A DNA stretch of 42,139 bases from Verticiella alkaliphila (GTDB lineage Bacteria > Pseudomonadota > Gammaproteobacteria > Burkholderiales > Burkholderiaceae_B), in NCBI RefSeq assembly GCF_018904615.1, contig NZ_JADCNH010000037.1, forward strand, positions 1 to 42,139. Reading direction: 5' to 3'. The notes beneath the pieces were generated by a model that saw nothing but the letters and a program-made list of their open reading frames with translations, did no database searches and was not told the origin of the DNA. Position numbers and translations under genes: made by a program. Positions 1 through 8,784 of the stretch are shown here, piece after piece; the first letter of the stretch is position 1; each line of letters starts with the position of its first letter.

Positions 1-536
1 CTGGGCGAGTGGGTGGACGCGCCGTCGAGCGGCGGCCGCCCGCCGCTGCCGCCGGCACGCTGACGATCCTGGCCGGGGGCACCCCGGAGGCTGTCGCCGC
101 TGCGCAGACGCTGCTGCAGGGCGTGGCGAGCCACGTCACGCACCTGGGCCCGAGCGGCGCAGGCCAGATGACCAAGCTTTGCAACCAGCTCATCGTGGCC
201 GCCAACGTGATGGCGATTGCGGAGGCCACCGCGCTCGCACGCCGCGCCGGGGTCGATGCCGCCCGGCTGGCACCCGCACTGGCAGGCGGCTTCGCGGATT
301 CCCGTCCCCTGCAGCTCTTCGGCCCGCGCATGGCCTCGCACACGTTCACCCCGCGCCTGGGTGCCGTCGAACTCATGGAGAAGGACGTCAACCTCGTCCA
401 TGCGCTGGCCCAGTCCGCGGGCGCCAACACACCCCTGCTCGGCCAGGTGGCCGCCCTCTTCGCCCAGGCGCGCGCAGGCACCGTCATCGATCCGCAGGGC
501 GATCTGTCCCAGGTGATCCGACTCTTCGAAGCATGA
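1..536 (+). pseudogene. 3-hydroxyisobutyrate dehydrogenase-family protein, C-terminal part, frameshifted
   Basis: This is the 3' part of an NAD(P)-dependent beta-hydroxyacid dehydrogenase (HIBADH/tartronate-semialdehyde reductase family); the Rossmann half lies outside the window. The family motif DAPxSGG reads as DAPSSGG in the first frame (about 16-36), but GTLTILAGG and everything after it are in the third frame, starting about base 42. Between GG and GTL there are 17 bases where the family has six codons, so one base is missing around 37-42. The catalytic lysine region (GAGQMTKLCNQ) and the helical C-terminal domain are intact. An SDR gene starts 10 bases downstream, so the pair probably forms an operon of hydroxyacid or alcohol dehydrogenases. 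The exact substrate cannot be told. The shift may be a sequencing error in a GC-rich run. Confidence 0.75.
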
Positions 537-546
537 GACCCCTCGC

Positions 547-1316
547 ATGACATCCCCCACGCCCACGGACAAAGTCGTCGTCGTCACCGGCGGCGCCTCC
601 GGCATCGGCGCCGCGTGCGTGCGCCACTTCGCCCAGCAAGGCTGGCGCGTCGTCGTCAATTACTTCCTCGAGAGCGAACGCGACACCGCGCACGAGCTGG
701 CGGCGCTGGGCCGCGGCATGGCGGTGCAAGGCGACGTCAGCCAGGACGCCGACTGCAGGCGCATCGCCGCCGAGGCACAGACGGCCTTCGGCCGCATCGA
801 CGCGCTGGTGAGCAGTGCCGGCACGACGCGCCTCGTACCGCACACCAACCTGGATGCGCTCACGCTGGAGGATTTCCTCACCACCACGCCGTGAACACGG
901 CCGGCCCCTTCCAGATCGCCCGCGCGTGCGCCCCGCTGCTGACGGCCTCTGGCGACGGCGCCATCGTGATCGTGTCGTCCTACGGCGCCATGTATGGCAC
1001 GGGATCGTCGATGGCCTATGCCGCATCCAAGGGCGCGACCAATACGTTGACGATGTCGCTGGCTCGCGTGCTGGCGCCGCACGTACGCGTGAACGCCGTG
1101 TGTCCGGCCTTGATCGCCGACGGCTTCGTGCAGCGCCTGGATCCCGTGCTTTTCGATCAGCGCGCCGCGCATCAGGTCTCGCGCGCACCGCTGCGCAAGG
1201 TGGGCAAGCCGTCCGATGTCGCAGCCGACATCTATTGGCTCGCCGCCGGCGCCTCGCTCATCACTGGCACGGTGATCTCGCTGGATGCGGGGCTGCATTT
1301 GAACGGCGACGGCTGA
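547..1316 (+). pseudogene. SDR-family oxidoreductase, frameshifted
   Basis: This is a classical short-chain dehydrogenase/reductase (3-oxoacyl-ACP reductase FabG-like fold). The N-terminal part shows the cofactor motif TGGASGIG (about residues 14-21) and the SSAG variant of NNAG. The C-terminal part, in another frame, shows AVNTAGPF, the catalytic serine region IVIVSSYGAM, the YAASK catalytic Tyr/Lys motif and the terminal SLDAG signature. The frames meet near 883-885: the first frame ends at a stop right after EDFLTTTP, while HAVNTAGPF continues one frame away. The span is 770 bases, one short of 257 codons, so a single inserted base restores a normal-length 256-residue enzyme. It is either a sequencing error or a recent inactivation. 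It lies directly downstream of the HIBADH-like gene. Substrate unknown. Confidence 0.8.
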
Positions 1317-1382
1317 GGCGCGCCGGGGACGGCGGGACGATGCGCTACCATCTGCGTCTTCGTACCCCCCGCCCTGCCCCGC

Positions 1383-2099
1383 ATGCGCCTCGACAAATTC
1401 CTCTGCGAAAGCACCGACTTCACCCGCTCCATGGCCCGCTCCGCGCTCGCGCGCGGCGAGATCACGGTCAATGGCGAGGTCGTCAAACGCGCGACCTACG
1501 TGGTGCAGGACACCGATGCCGTCGCCTGGGAGGGTGAGCCGCTCGCCATCATCGGGCTGCGTCACCTGATGCTCAACAAGCCCGCCGGCTACGAGTGCAC
1601 CAACAAGACCAGCCAGCATCCGTCCGTCATGGATCTGCTGGACGTGGAAAAGCGCGAGCGCCTGCACACGGTGGGCCGGCTGGACGTGGACACAACCGGC
1701 CTGCTGCTGATCACGGACGACGGCCAGTGGACGCACCGCGTCATCTCGCCGCGCCACCAGACGGACAAGGTCTACCTGGCGACGCTGGCCGAGCCGTTGC
1801 CCGACGACGCAGTGCAGCGCTTTGCCGATGGCATGCTGCTCAAGCACGAGGACGAAGCCGTGCTGCCCGCCCATCTGGAGGTGGTCGACCCCACCACGGC
1901 GCGCGTGACGGTGCAGGAAGGCAAGTATCACCAGATCAAGCGCATGTTCGGCGCGCTCGGCAACCGCGTCGTGACGCTGCACCGCGAACGCATCGGCAGC
2001 GTCGTGCTGGATCCGGATCTCGCTCCGGGCGAGTCGCGCTACCTCACGGATGCCGAAGTGCAATCGCTGGGCGGCATGGAGCCTGGGGAGACGGCCTGA
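1383..2099 (+). CDS. rsuA: 16S rRNA pseudouridine(516) synthase RsuA
   Basis: A 238-residue pseudouridine synthase of the RsuA/RluB/E/F family that should isomerise U516 of 16S rRNA during small-subunit assembly. An S4 RNA-binding domain occupies roughly residues 1-55 (RLDKFL... ARGEITVNGEVV). The catalytic domain carries HLMLNKPAGYECT, the active-site motif GRLDVDTTGLLL (Asp101 is the presumed nucleophile) and the C-terminal EGKYHQIKRMFGALGN. Length and domain order match E. coli RsuA (231 residues) and not the larger RluB. The start at ATG 1383 gives the complete S4 domain. The stop overlaps the next start by one base (TGATG), so the epimerase-like gene behind it is probably co-translated. 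Confidence 0.92.
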   Translation: MRLDKFLCESTDFTRSMARSALARGEITVNGEVVKRATYVVQDTDAVAWEGEPLAIIGLRHLMLNKPAGYECTNKTSQHPSVMDLLDVEKRERLHTVGRLDVDTTGLLLITDDGQWTHRVISPRHQTDKVYLATLAEPLPDDAVQRFADGMLLKHEDEAVLPAHLEVVDPTTARVTVQEGKYHQIKRMFGALGNRVVTLHRERIGSVVLDPDLAPGESRYLTDAEVQSLGGMEPGETA

Positions 2100-2635
2100 T
2101 GCGTGCCACGCCGACGGCGTTGCCCGACGTCATCATCATCGAACCGCAGTTCTTCGGCGACGCGCGCGGCTTCTTCTTCGAGAGCTTCAATGCACGGCGC
2201 TTTGCCCAGGCCACAGGCTCGGAGGCGGGCTTCGTGCAGGACACGCATGCCCGCGCGCCCCAGGGCGTGCTGCGTGGCCTGCATGCGGTGGGCGGCCAGG
2301 GCTGTCTGATGCGCGCGACGGCAGGCGAAATCTGGGCCGTGGCCGTCGATCTGCGTCGGCCATCCGCCACCTGCGGCCACTGGGTCGGGGTGACCTTGTC
2401 GGTCAACAACCGCCGACAGCTCTGGATCCCGCCGGGCTTCGCGCACGGCCACGTCGTGTTATCGGAATTCGCCGAGGTCGTCGAGCAGATGACCGCGGCC
2501 GAGGCGCCTCTGGATGTGCGCTGCATTCGCTGGGACGATCCCACGCTCGCCATCGACTGGCCTTTCGACGGGCAGCCGCTGCAATCGGCCGAGGACGCAG
2601 CGGGCCTGGACCTGGCGCAGGCCCTGCGCGACTGA
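2099..2635 (+). CDS. RmlC-like dTDP-4-dehydrorhamnose 3,5-epimerase family protein
   Basis: A 178-residue cupin with the whole RmlC/RfbC layout: DVIIIEPQFFGDARGFFFES, GVLRGLH, WVGVTLS, RQLWIPPGFAHGH and the WDDPTLAIDWP tail. RmlC makes dTDP-L-rhamnose precursors for cell-surface glycans. His62, in the position of the catalytic base His63 of Salmonella RmlC, is kept. The proton donor Tyr133 of the FLYK motif aligns with Glu129 (EVVEQMT), the following Tyr-Tyr pair is Ala-Glu, and the lysine of QGKLVR is Cys (QGCLMR). Activity as a true 3,5-epimerase is therefore doubtful; a related sugar-nucleotide isomerase or a dead enzyme is possible. No other rhamnose gene (rmlA, rmlB, rmlD) is nearby. The start at 2099 overlaps the rsuA stop, which fixes it. 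Confidence 0.82.
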   Translation: MRATPTALPDVIIIEPQFFGDARGFFFESFNARRFAQATGSEAGFVQDTHARAPQGVLRGLHAVGGQGCLMRATAGEIWAVAVDLRRPSATCGHWVGVTLSVNNRRQLWIPPGFAHGHVVLSEFAEVVEQMTAAEAPLDVRCIRWDDPTLAIDWPFDGQPLQSAEDAAGLDLAQALRD

Positions 2636-2709
2636 GTCCGTCGCGGATGAGGCTTGCTGAAACGGGGCGTCACGCCAGGGGCACGTGCAGTCGTCCGTCG
2701 CCTCTCACG

Positions 2710-3834
2710 TCAGCGGCTGGCCGCCGTGTCCTGCGCCGCATCACCGCCCACGGCGTCCTCACCACCCAGCTCGCGCACCAGCGCCTGCGTCTGCTCGATG
2801 ATCACTCGCCATGCCCAATGCGCGACCAGGGTCGCATCATGGTCGCGACGCTCGAGATCGCCCTGCGTGAGCGCATCCTGCAGCGCGTCGCCCAATGCCG
2901 CGAAGTGCGCGACGCTGTCCAGCGGCTGGGGCTTGTCCATCGCCTTGGCGCGGATCGCCTGCGCCAGCCGCCGGGTATCCTCGCAGTAGGCGTGCGCCAG
3001 ATCATCGAACAACGGCGCCAGGCGCTGGCAGGCATTGGCCGTCAGGGGCGTGTTCGTCGCGCGGTCCAGCACCGGCACGGCCCGCCACAGCTCATCGACG
3101 CGACGCAGGATGTCTTCGCCCAATCGCGCACGCCGCAGGCCGCGCAACGGGCTCGACGACGCCTGCATGAGCAGATCGCGCGCAGCCTCCGAGGCCGGAT
3201 CCACGGTGCTCCGTGAATCCAGGCGCGGGCTCGCCTCGCAATTGGTGAAGGTGGCGGCGCAATCCTTCAAGACCGTACCGAGCTGCTCGACCGATTCCGC
3301 CAGCTTGTGCCGGGCACGCCGCCGCGCCGAGCTGGGCAGCACGATCACCGACGCCAGCACGCCAGAGACGGATCCCGTGATGATCGCCAGCACCTTGTCC
3401 CACGCGCCACCCAGCGCATCCGGTTCGGGTGCCACCGTGAGGATGGCCACGGTGACGAGGCCATAGCTGAGGCTCGGCCAGCGGATCACCAGAAGGCTCA
3501 TGAGCCCGACGCCCAGCGCCATGATGGCCACCTGTGGCCACATCGTGCCGAGCCCGGCGAGCAGCGCAACGCCAAGCAATGCACCCGCGACGGCACCCGT
3601 GACCCGACTGGCGGCTTCCCATAGCGTGCCATCGAGGGTGCCCCGGACGACGAACAGGGCGGAGAACGCCGCCCAGCTCAGGTCGGGAAGACGGAGGGCC
3701 ACCGTCAGGACATAGGCGAGCACCACGGCGACCACAGTCTGCAGCGACAGCCGATAGCTGTCGCGCCATACCCACTGGCGCACGGCCTGCCACCGGCCGC
3801 GCCAATCACCCTGAAACCATGAAGAAAGAGCCAC
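2710..3834 (-). CDS. FUSC-family (aromatic acid exporter-like) membrane protein
   Basis: A 374-residue inner-membrane protein. About six hydrophobic segments lie in residues 30-170 (for example LQTVVAVVLAYVLTVALRL and VAIMALGVGLMSLLVIRW), followed by a long cytoplasmic helical region. This is the fusaric acid resistance/aromatic acid exporter (FUSC_2) half-size layout; such proteins export weak organic acids. I chose the GTG start at 3834 because AGGA sits seven bases upstream of it; a longer frame to 3933 would overlap the preceding PepSY gene. It is the last gene of the minus-strand TonB receptor-PepSY series, so it may export a ligand or metabolite connected to siderophore use. The substrate is not identifiable. 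Confidence 0.72.
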   Translation of the reverse strand: MALSSWFQGDWRGRWQAVRQWVWRDSYRLSLQTVVAVVLAYVLTVALRLPDLSWAAFSALFVVRGTLDGTLWEAASRVTGAVAGALLGVALLAGLGTMWPQVAIMALGVGLMSLLVIRWPSLSYGLVTVAILTVAPEPDALGGAWDKVLAIITGSVSGVLASVIVLPSSARRRARHKLAESVEQLGTVLKDCAATFTNCEASPRLDSRSTVDPASEAARDLLMQASSSPLRGLRRARLGEDILRRVDELWRAVPVLDRATNTPLTANACQRLAPLFDDLAHAYCEDTRRLAQAIRAKAMDKPQPLDSVAHFAALGDALQDALTQGDLERRDHDATLVAHWAWRVIIEQTQALVRELGGEDAVGGDAAQDTAASR

Positions 3835-3898
3835 GATTGGTCCTGCATCCTGCGCGTGCCATGAAGATGCACGCACCGGATGCAAACACCGGACCTGG

Positions 3899-5380
3899 CT
3901 AGTGCCAGCGGCGGCGCAGGCGGCGCCAGCCAATCACGATACCGGTACTGCTGAGCACGAGCCCGCCCAGGCTGAGCAGGATCAACACGACGTCCCAGGC
4001 CGGACGCCGACTCAGCAACGGCAGCCAATCCCAGCTATGCAGCAGGGAGAACAGCCAGCGGCTCGCCCGATTGCTGCGATCGAGCTTGCCGATGACCTGG
4101 GCCGTGTCCGGATCGATATGCACCCAGGTGGCATGCGCGTCATCGAAGACGGCCCGCCACACCGGCAAGGGGCGCTCCCGTCCCCCGGTCATGGTGTGCG
4201 CATCGCGGCTGTAATAGTAGAAATCCTCCTGCGTCAGCACATCGATGCGTACCGGCACATCCGGAATCAAGCGCGCCGCGGCCTGCCGGACCGTCGCGTC
4301 ATCCAGCGCCACCGGCGTGGCATCGCGCATGGCCAACAACGTCGGCGCTCCCGTCGCACGCTGGGCTTCGACGACGTCCTCGCCCACGGCACGCCGCCAG
4401 CGCAGCTCCCGTACGTCGCCCCTGGCCGCGGCCAGCAGCGTGGCCGGGCTGGCTTCGTCGCCACCGATGAGCAACGGGCCTCCCTGCATGCGTTCCACCT
4501 GCAACGCCGGCGCGCCCGAGCTGAAGATGCGCCAGGGATTCATGGACATGAGTCCACTGAAGATCCAGGTGAGTGTGATGCCGGCAAAGAGCAGGCCGGT
4601 GATGTGGTGCCAGCGCATCATGCGCCCGAGGTAAGGCGAGCGCGAGCCGCTACGGTAGGGCCGGGCAAAGCGCCAGCGCTGGATGCCGACGTACGTGCCC
4701 GTCAGGGTGAGCGCGATCCCGAGGATCGACAGCCCGTTCACAATGTCGGTCCAATAGGCATCGAAAAGGTTGCCGCGGAAGGGGTACAGCCAGTGGATCC
4801 AGGCGCCGAGATAGTTCCAGCCTCGCTCGGTGCGCGTGGCCTGGCGCACCACTTCACCCGTCAGGCTGGAGATGTACAGGCGGGTATCTGCGCCGTCATC
4901 GGCGTGGATCCGGTGCAACGGCCGGTGGGCGTCGAGCGCACGCGAATGCGTGAAGGCGTCCTCGTCCACCGTGTCACGGTAGGCGAGTGCCACCCCCTCG
5001 CCGGCGAAGGCCTGCGCACTCGCCAGCGCCTGCGCGCGATCCACGGTCTCCAGCCGTGCACCGGTGACAGCATCGATCACCCAGGTGCCCTGGGCGTGAT
5101 TCGCCACATACACCGGCACGCCACCACTGGCTGCGGCCAGGCGCAAGGACGCGAGCGTGCCCGCCAGGCCCGCCGCATCGAGCGCGTCGCGCGGCGCGAG
5201 CCAGTCCGGCGCGGCCTGCGCCGACAACACAGGCAGGTGCTGCAGGCGTTGCGTCTCCGTGAGCTTGGGATAGCCCACGTACATCATCACCACGCCGGAG
5301 ACGAACCACATCGCGAATAGGACGCACAGGCCGATGCCCAGCCACCGATGCGTGAGAAACAGCCATCGCTTCACGGACAC
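3899..5380 (-). CDS. PepSY-associated transmembrane protein
   Basis: A 493-residue inner-membrane protein of the PepSY_TM family. Four membrane segments are visible: near the N-terminus (LGIGLCVLFAMWFVSGVV), two in the middle (ILGIALTLTGTYVGI; LLFAGITLTWIFSGLM) and one at the C-terminus (VVLILLSLGGLVLSSTGIV). Two periplasmic PepSY-like regions lie between them. Family members beside TonB receptors are thought to reduce ferric siderophores at the inner membrane; histidines in the helices (THRWLG, RWHHITG, LLHSWDW) would fit haem binding. The GTG start at 5380 has GGGAGG nine bases upstream and lies 15 bases behind the receptor stop, so the two are co-transcribed. Function as a ferric-siderophore reductase is inferred from context. 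Confidence 0.85.
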   Translation of the reverse strand: MSVKRWLFLTHRWLGIGLCVLFAMWFVSGVVMMYVGYPKLTETQRLQHLPVLSAQAAPDWLAPRDALDAAGLAGTLASLRLAAASGGVPVYVANHAQGTWVIDAVTGARLETVDRAQALASAQAFAGEGVALAYRDTVDEDAFTHSRALDAHRPLHRIHADDGADTRLYISSLTGEVVRQATRTERGWNYLGAWIHWLYPFRGNLFDAYWTDIVNGLSILGIALTLTGTYVGIQRWRFARPYRSGSRSPYLGRMMRWHHITGLLFAGITLTWIFSGLMSMNPWRIFSSGAPALQVERMQGGPLLIGGDEASPATLLAAARGDVRELRWRRAVGEDVVEAQRATGAPTLLAMRDATPVALDDATVRQAAARLIPDVPVRIDVLTQEDFYYYSRDAHTMTGGRERPLPVWRAVFDDAHATWVHIDPDTAQVIGKLDRSNRASRWLFSLLHSWDWLPLLSRRPAWDVVLILLSLGGLVLSSTGIVIGWRRLRRRWH

Positions 5381-5395
5381 GCGTCGGGCCTCCCG

Positions 5396-7567
5396 TCAGA
5401 ACGCCACGCGCAGGGCGAGATCCGCCGTGCGGGGCGCGCCCAGATAGACCTGACCGGTACTCGCGTTCGCTGCATACACCGTGTCCGTGACGTTGCGCAC
5501 CCGGGCCGTGAGCGACACGTCGCGGTTCACCTGCCAGCGCAGGCCCACGTCGAGCAGCGTGTAACTCGGCCAGCGCAGGGTGTTGGCCGCATCTGCATAC
5601 ACCGAGCCCACGTGTCGCACGCCGGCGCTCGCCTGCCACTGCGGCGTGATGTCATAGGCTGCCCACAGATTGGCCACCACGGCGGGCGTGTTGGTGGGCC
5701 GGTTGCCCGCGACGGACACGCCGCCCTGCTGGAAGGTCTCGTATTGCGCGTCCACGTAGGCCACGTTGCCCTGCACGCTCCAGCGCGCCGCCGGTTTGAC
5801 GCCCACGCTCAGCTCGACGCCCTTGGCCGATTGCTCGCCCACGAGCACGGTCAGGGCCGAGTTCACCGGATCCTGCGTGGCGATGTTGCGGCGGGTGATA
5901 TGGTACGCCGCCACGGTGGCCGTGCCCTTGCCGTCCCAGAAGTCGAGCTTGCTGCCGACTTCCACCTGGCGCCCCGTGGAGAGCTCAGTGTTGTCGCGGA
6001 TGTTCGCGAACGTGGCCGTGGACAGCACGCCGCCGGGAGGATCGGCCGCGGTGGCGATCTGTGCGTACACGTTGGCTGTCGGTGTCACGTCCCAGATCAG
6101 GCCGACACGCCCGGTCGTGGGCCGGTAGGTGCGTGCAAGATGGCTCGGGCTTGCCGCCGAGATCTCCCGATGGTTGGTGGCGTCGAGCCGGATGCGCTCG
6201 TGGCGCAGCGCCGTCACGAGATGCACGTTCGGTACCAGCGCGGTTCGGTTCTCCAGATAAACTGCCGTGGTCGTGATGGCATTGGTGCGGTCCGCCCGAA
6301 AGCCCGGCGTCATGCCCGGGATGTTAAAGAAATCTTCCACCGCGAAGTCGAAGGGATCGACCGTGCTAACCGTGCCGGACAGGCTGTTGGGATAGCGCGT
6401 CTGCAGGTTGCGGCTCACATCCACCCCGAACGCCCAGGTGCTGCGATGGCCTGCCAGCGAGCCGTCGTACACCCCTTCCAGCCGGTTGCCCACAACGCGC
6501 TGCCAGTGGCGCTGCAAGAGCGCCGCGCTGCGGATGACGGCTGCGTTGTCGGCCGAGAGCCGGTAGGTCTCGACGTTGCGGTAATCGCGCACGGCGCGAT
6601 AGCCATAGGCGGTGTTCGTCAACGTGAGCGCATCGCTCGCCTGCCAGCGCGTGACGGAGCGCAGCCACTGCACGCGCTGGCCGTAGACGCCGTCGGCGCT
6701 GTTGTAGTTCTTGAAGCGCAAGCCGCGATCGACGCGCAAGGTGCCGTCCGCGGGCTGGTTGACCGGCGTGCCCCAGTAGGGGCGGTCCACGCGCTCATGC
6801 TGGTACTCGTAGGCCAGCGTATGTCGCAGCCGTGGTGTCAGGTCCGCGCGCCATGACGCCGCAAGCTGGGTGGCGCGGGCATCCGTGCCATCCGTCCAGC
6901 GCCCACCCTTGCGGTGGTTCACATCCAGGCGCAGGTAGTGATCGCCTGAGCCCGTGCCATCGCCCGCCACGCGCCGGTTGAACCCGGCCGACGTCTCGAC
7001 CAGGCCATGGGTGCCGAGGCGGAGCTGCGCCTCCTCACGATCCCCGGGCTCGGCCAGCTTGCTGATGACGTTGATCGAGCCGCCCACGCCCCCCGCACCG
7101 AAGAGAAAGCTCGACGGCCCCCCCACGGCCTCCACGCGCTCGACGATCCAGCTGTCCACAGGGCGCGCGGCAATGCCGTACTTCACGTCGATGCCATTGA
7201 AAGCTTGGCTGATGGAAGTGCCGGAGAAGCCCCGATAGGTGACGCCGACGTTGCCCGGTGCATCGTGGGCCGTCACGCCGGGAATGGCGCGCAGGGCTTC
7301 CTGCGTGTCCTGGGCGCCGCGCGCCTCGATCACCTCACGCTCGACCACGGTGACGGTGGCGGGCGTCTCACGGGGCGTGAGGCCCAGCCGACTCGCGCCG
7401 GCGGTGACCGCGTCCAGCGGCAGGCGGCCATTGGGTTCGACAGGCTCGGGCGCGGCCGTGACTTCAACGGGCTCGAGGGTGGGGACGACAGCAGTCTGGG
7501 CGTGCGCCAGCGGCACGCAGGCCTGCGCGGCCACGAGGCCGGCGGGCAGGAGGAAACGGCAAGGCAT
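5396..7567 (-). CDS. TonB-dependent siderophore receptor
   Basis: A 723-residue outer-membrane receptor. A signal peptide (about residues 1-23, ending in LAHAQ) is followed by a plug domain with RETPATVTVVEREVIEARG, ALRAIPGV and GVGGSINVISK, then a 22-strand-type barrel ending in the canonical terminal Phe (LALRVAF). Plug and barrel resemble FhuA/FpvA-type ferric-siderophore receptors, but there is no signalling domain and no adjacent sigma/anti-sigma pair. It would take up a ferric siderophore using TonB-ExbBD energy. Gene order DUF2946-receptor-PepSY-FUSC, all minus strand, suggests an iron or metal uptake operon. I found no recognisable Fur box in front of the receptor or of the DUF2946 gene. 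The ligand cannot be assigned. Confidence 0.9.
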   Translation of the reverse strand: MPCRFLLPAGLVAAQACVPLAHAQTAVVPTLEPVEVTAAPEPVEPNGRLPLDAVTAGASRLGLTPRETPATVTVVEREVIEARGAQDTQEALRAIPGVTAHDAPGNVGVTYRGFSGTSISQAFNGIDVKYGIAARPVDSWIVERVEAVGGPSSFLFGAGGVGGSINVISKLAEPGDREEAQLRLGTHGLVETSAGFNRRVAGDGTGSGDHYLRLDVNHRKGGRWTDGTDARATQLAASWRADLTPRLRHTLAYEYQHERVDRPYWGTPVNQPADGTLRVDRGLRFKNYNSADGVYGQRVQWLRSVTRWQASDALTLTNTAYGYRAVRDYRNVETYRLSADNAAVIRSAALLQRHWQRVVGNRLEGVYDGSLAGHRSTWAFGVDVSRNLQTRYPNSLSGTVSTVDPFDFAVEDFFNIPGMTPGFRADRTNAITTTAVYLENRTALVPNVHLVTALRHERIRLDATNHREISAASPSHLARTYRPTTGRVGLIWDVTPTANVYAQIATAADPPGGVLSTATFANIRDNTELSTGRQVEVGSKLDFWDGKGTATVAAYHITRRNIATQDPVNSALTVLVGEQSAKGVELSVGVKPAARWSVQGNVAYVDAQYETFQQGGVSVAGNRPTNTPAVVANLWAAYDITPQWQASAGVRHVGSVYADAANTLRWPSYTLLDVGLRWQVNRDVSLTARVRNVTDTVYAANASTGQVYLGAPRTADLALRVAF

Positions 7568-7635
7568 GAAAAAACCCCGGGAGCGATATCGGAGGAATCC
7601 GGTGCGCGCTCAGGCGCGGCACCGGGCGATGATCA

Positions 7636-8061
7636 TCAGCCGAGGTGGGAAGGTGGAGCGCGCGGGCCCAGCGGCGGGCCGTGCGCTGGCAACGGAGGAC
7701 GAGACGTCGGCGCGGCGAACGCCAGGACGACACGGCTGGCCAGTGGCAGCGACACCGCGGGAGCGACATCCGGCAAGATGGCCTGGGCCGCGAGGATGCC
7801 GAATGGGCACTCCGCCATGGCGGCATCTTCGCCCGCGGCCGCGTGGTCCGCGTGGCTGTCGAGCACGGCCAGCGAGAGCGTCTGCATGCCCCCGCCCGCC
7901 GTACAGAAGGTGATCTCCAGCTTGCCCGCGCGCATGGCCTCGAATGCCGGCATGTAGCCCGTGGGCACGAAAGCCCGGGCAACCAGTGCCAGCAAGGTGA
8001 GGCAGGCCCACAGGTGCCAGGATGACACCCGCAGACGCGGCGAGGGACGGGAGAACGACAT
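7636..8061 (-). CDS. DUF2946 domain-containing protein
   Basis: A 141-residue small membrane-anchored protein. One N-terminal hydrophobic helix (WACLTLLALVARAFVPTGYMP, at about residues 17-37) is followed by a Cys-containing segment (EITFCTAGGG, MAECPFG), a second hydrophobic stretch and the family's typical C-terminus ending in RAPP (GPRAPPSHLG). DUF2946 proteins commonly sit next to TonB-dependent receptors and metal genes; their role is unknown. The start at 8061 removes an unsupported N-terminal extension. A TAGAAT -10-like element at 8075-8070 would start a transcript almost at the ATG. The receptor gene follows 68 bases downstream. Confidence 0.78.
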   Translation of the reverse strand: MSFSRPSPRLRVSSWHLWACLTLLALVARAFVPTGYMPAFEAMRAGKLEITFCTAGGGMQTLSLAVLDSHADHAAAGEDAAMAECPFGILAAQAILPDVAPAVSLPLASRVVLAFAAPTSRPPLPAHGPPLGPRAPPSHLG

Positions 8062-8069
8062 GGGCGAGG

Positions 8070-8075
8070 ATTCTA
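8070..8075 (-). promoter_or_regulatory. possible -10 element before the DUF2946 gene
   Basis: TAGAAT on the minus strand, nine bases in front of the ATG. If used, the mRNA would be nearly leaderless. I see no matching -35 hexamer and no Fur box. Confidence 0.25.
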
Positions 8076-8672
8076 TCAGCGGCTCGAGCCCGCGGCCCCC
8101 GCGCGTGCGCGCAGGCGTCGCGCCTGGCGCAACAGCAACCGATAGGTGACGAAGCCGCTGAACGGCGTGCTGTTGACCAGGCGCCAGGCGGCGATGGCGC
8201 CCATCAACCCGAGGGCCGGTGGGACGACGCTGATCTCGGCCACGCCCAGGCCGACGGCGGCGGCCTGTGCCGCGCAGGCTGCGCCGCCGATCAGGGGCAG
8301 CCACTTGGCCAGCCGCAAGCCCAGCGTCAGCCCTTGGGCCACCAGCAATCCCGTCAGTGCGCCGACCAGACCGCTGGCCAGACAGGCCGCCAGCATCCGA
8401 AGCGTCTGCGTGTTCCGGGATAGGCCCATGGAACCGGTCGTGAACCCCAGCAGCAGCCCGCCCAGGACCGTACCCAACAGCAGGATGAGCAAGGGCTCGG
8501 TCCAGATGGACGGCGTGGCGGCACTGGCCGACGGACGCGAGAACTGGGCGATGAGGGGCGCGGGCATGCTCGCACCGGTGTCAGCACGACATTGGACGTC
8601 CACATGACGTCCGCGTGCGATCAGCGTGTCGATGCGCCACGCGCGCCACACGCCATTGTCCCCAGGAGCCAT
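8076..8672 (-). CDS. hypothetical membrane protein
   Basis: I do not recognise a family. The 198-residue frame has four predicted membrane segments: PLLILLLGTVLGGLLLGFTT, MLAACLASGLVGALTGLLVA, IGGAACAAQAAAVGLGVAEI and a shorter one at ALGLMGAIAAWRL. The C-terminus is short and basic (RQARRLRARAG). The ATG at 8672 has AAGAGG about ten bases upstream. An alternative ATG at 8567 would give 163 residues and drop a hydrophilic N-terminus, but shows no ribosome site, so the start is open. The gene ends 14 bases before the DUF2946 start and could be the first gene of that transcription unit. Confidence 0.55.
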   Translation of the reverse strand: MAPGDNGVWRAWRIDTLIARGRHVDVQCRADTGASMPAPLIAQFSRPSASAATPSIWTEPLLILLLGTVLGGLLLGFTTGSMGLSRNTQTLRMLAACLASGLVGALTGLLVAQGLTLGLRLAKWLPLIGGAACAAQAAAVGLGVAEISVVPPALGLMGAIAAWRLVNSTPFSGFVTYRLLLRQARRLRARAGAAGSSR

Positions 8673-8784
8673 AGCCGCACGCCTCTTTCCGAGTGTCAGG
8701 AGCCAGTCAACGCACGCCGATCAAGTCGCTGCGGCACGGTAGGGGCGCGGCGCCATCGGTACGACCGCCCCGAACAGCTCAGTC

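Noticed and set aside
3902-6856. Long plus-strand open frames opposite the PepSY and TonB receptor genes (472 and 502 residues)
   Set aside because: Shadows of genes with strong motifs on the minus strand; composition is Arg/His/Gly-rich without domains or ribosome sites.
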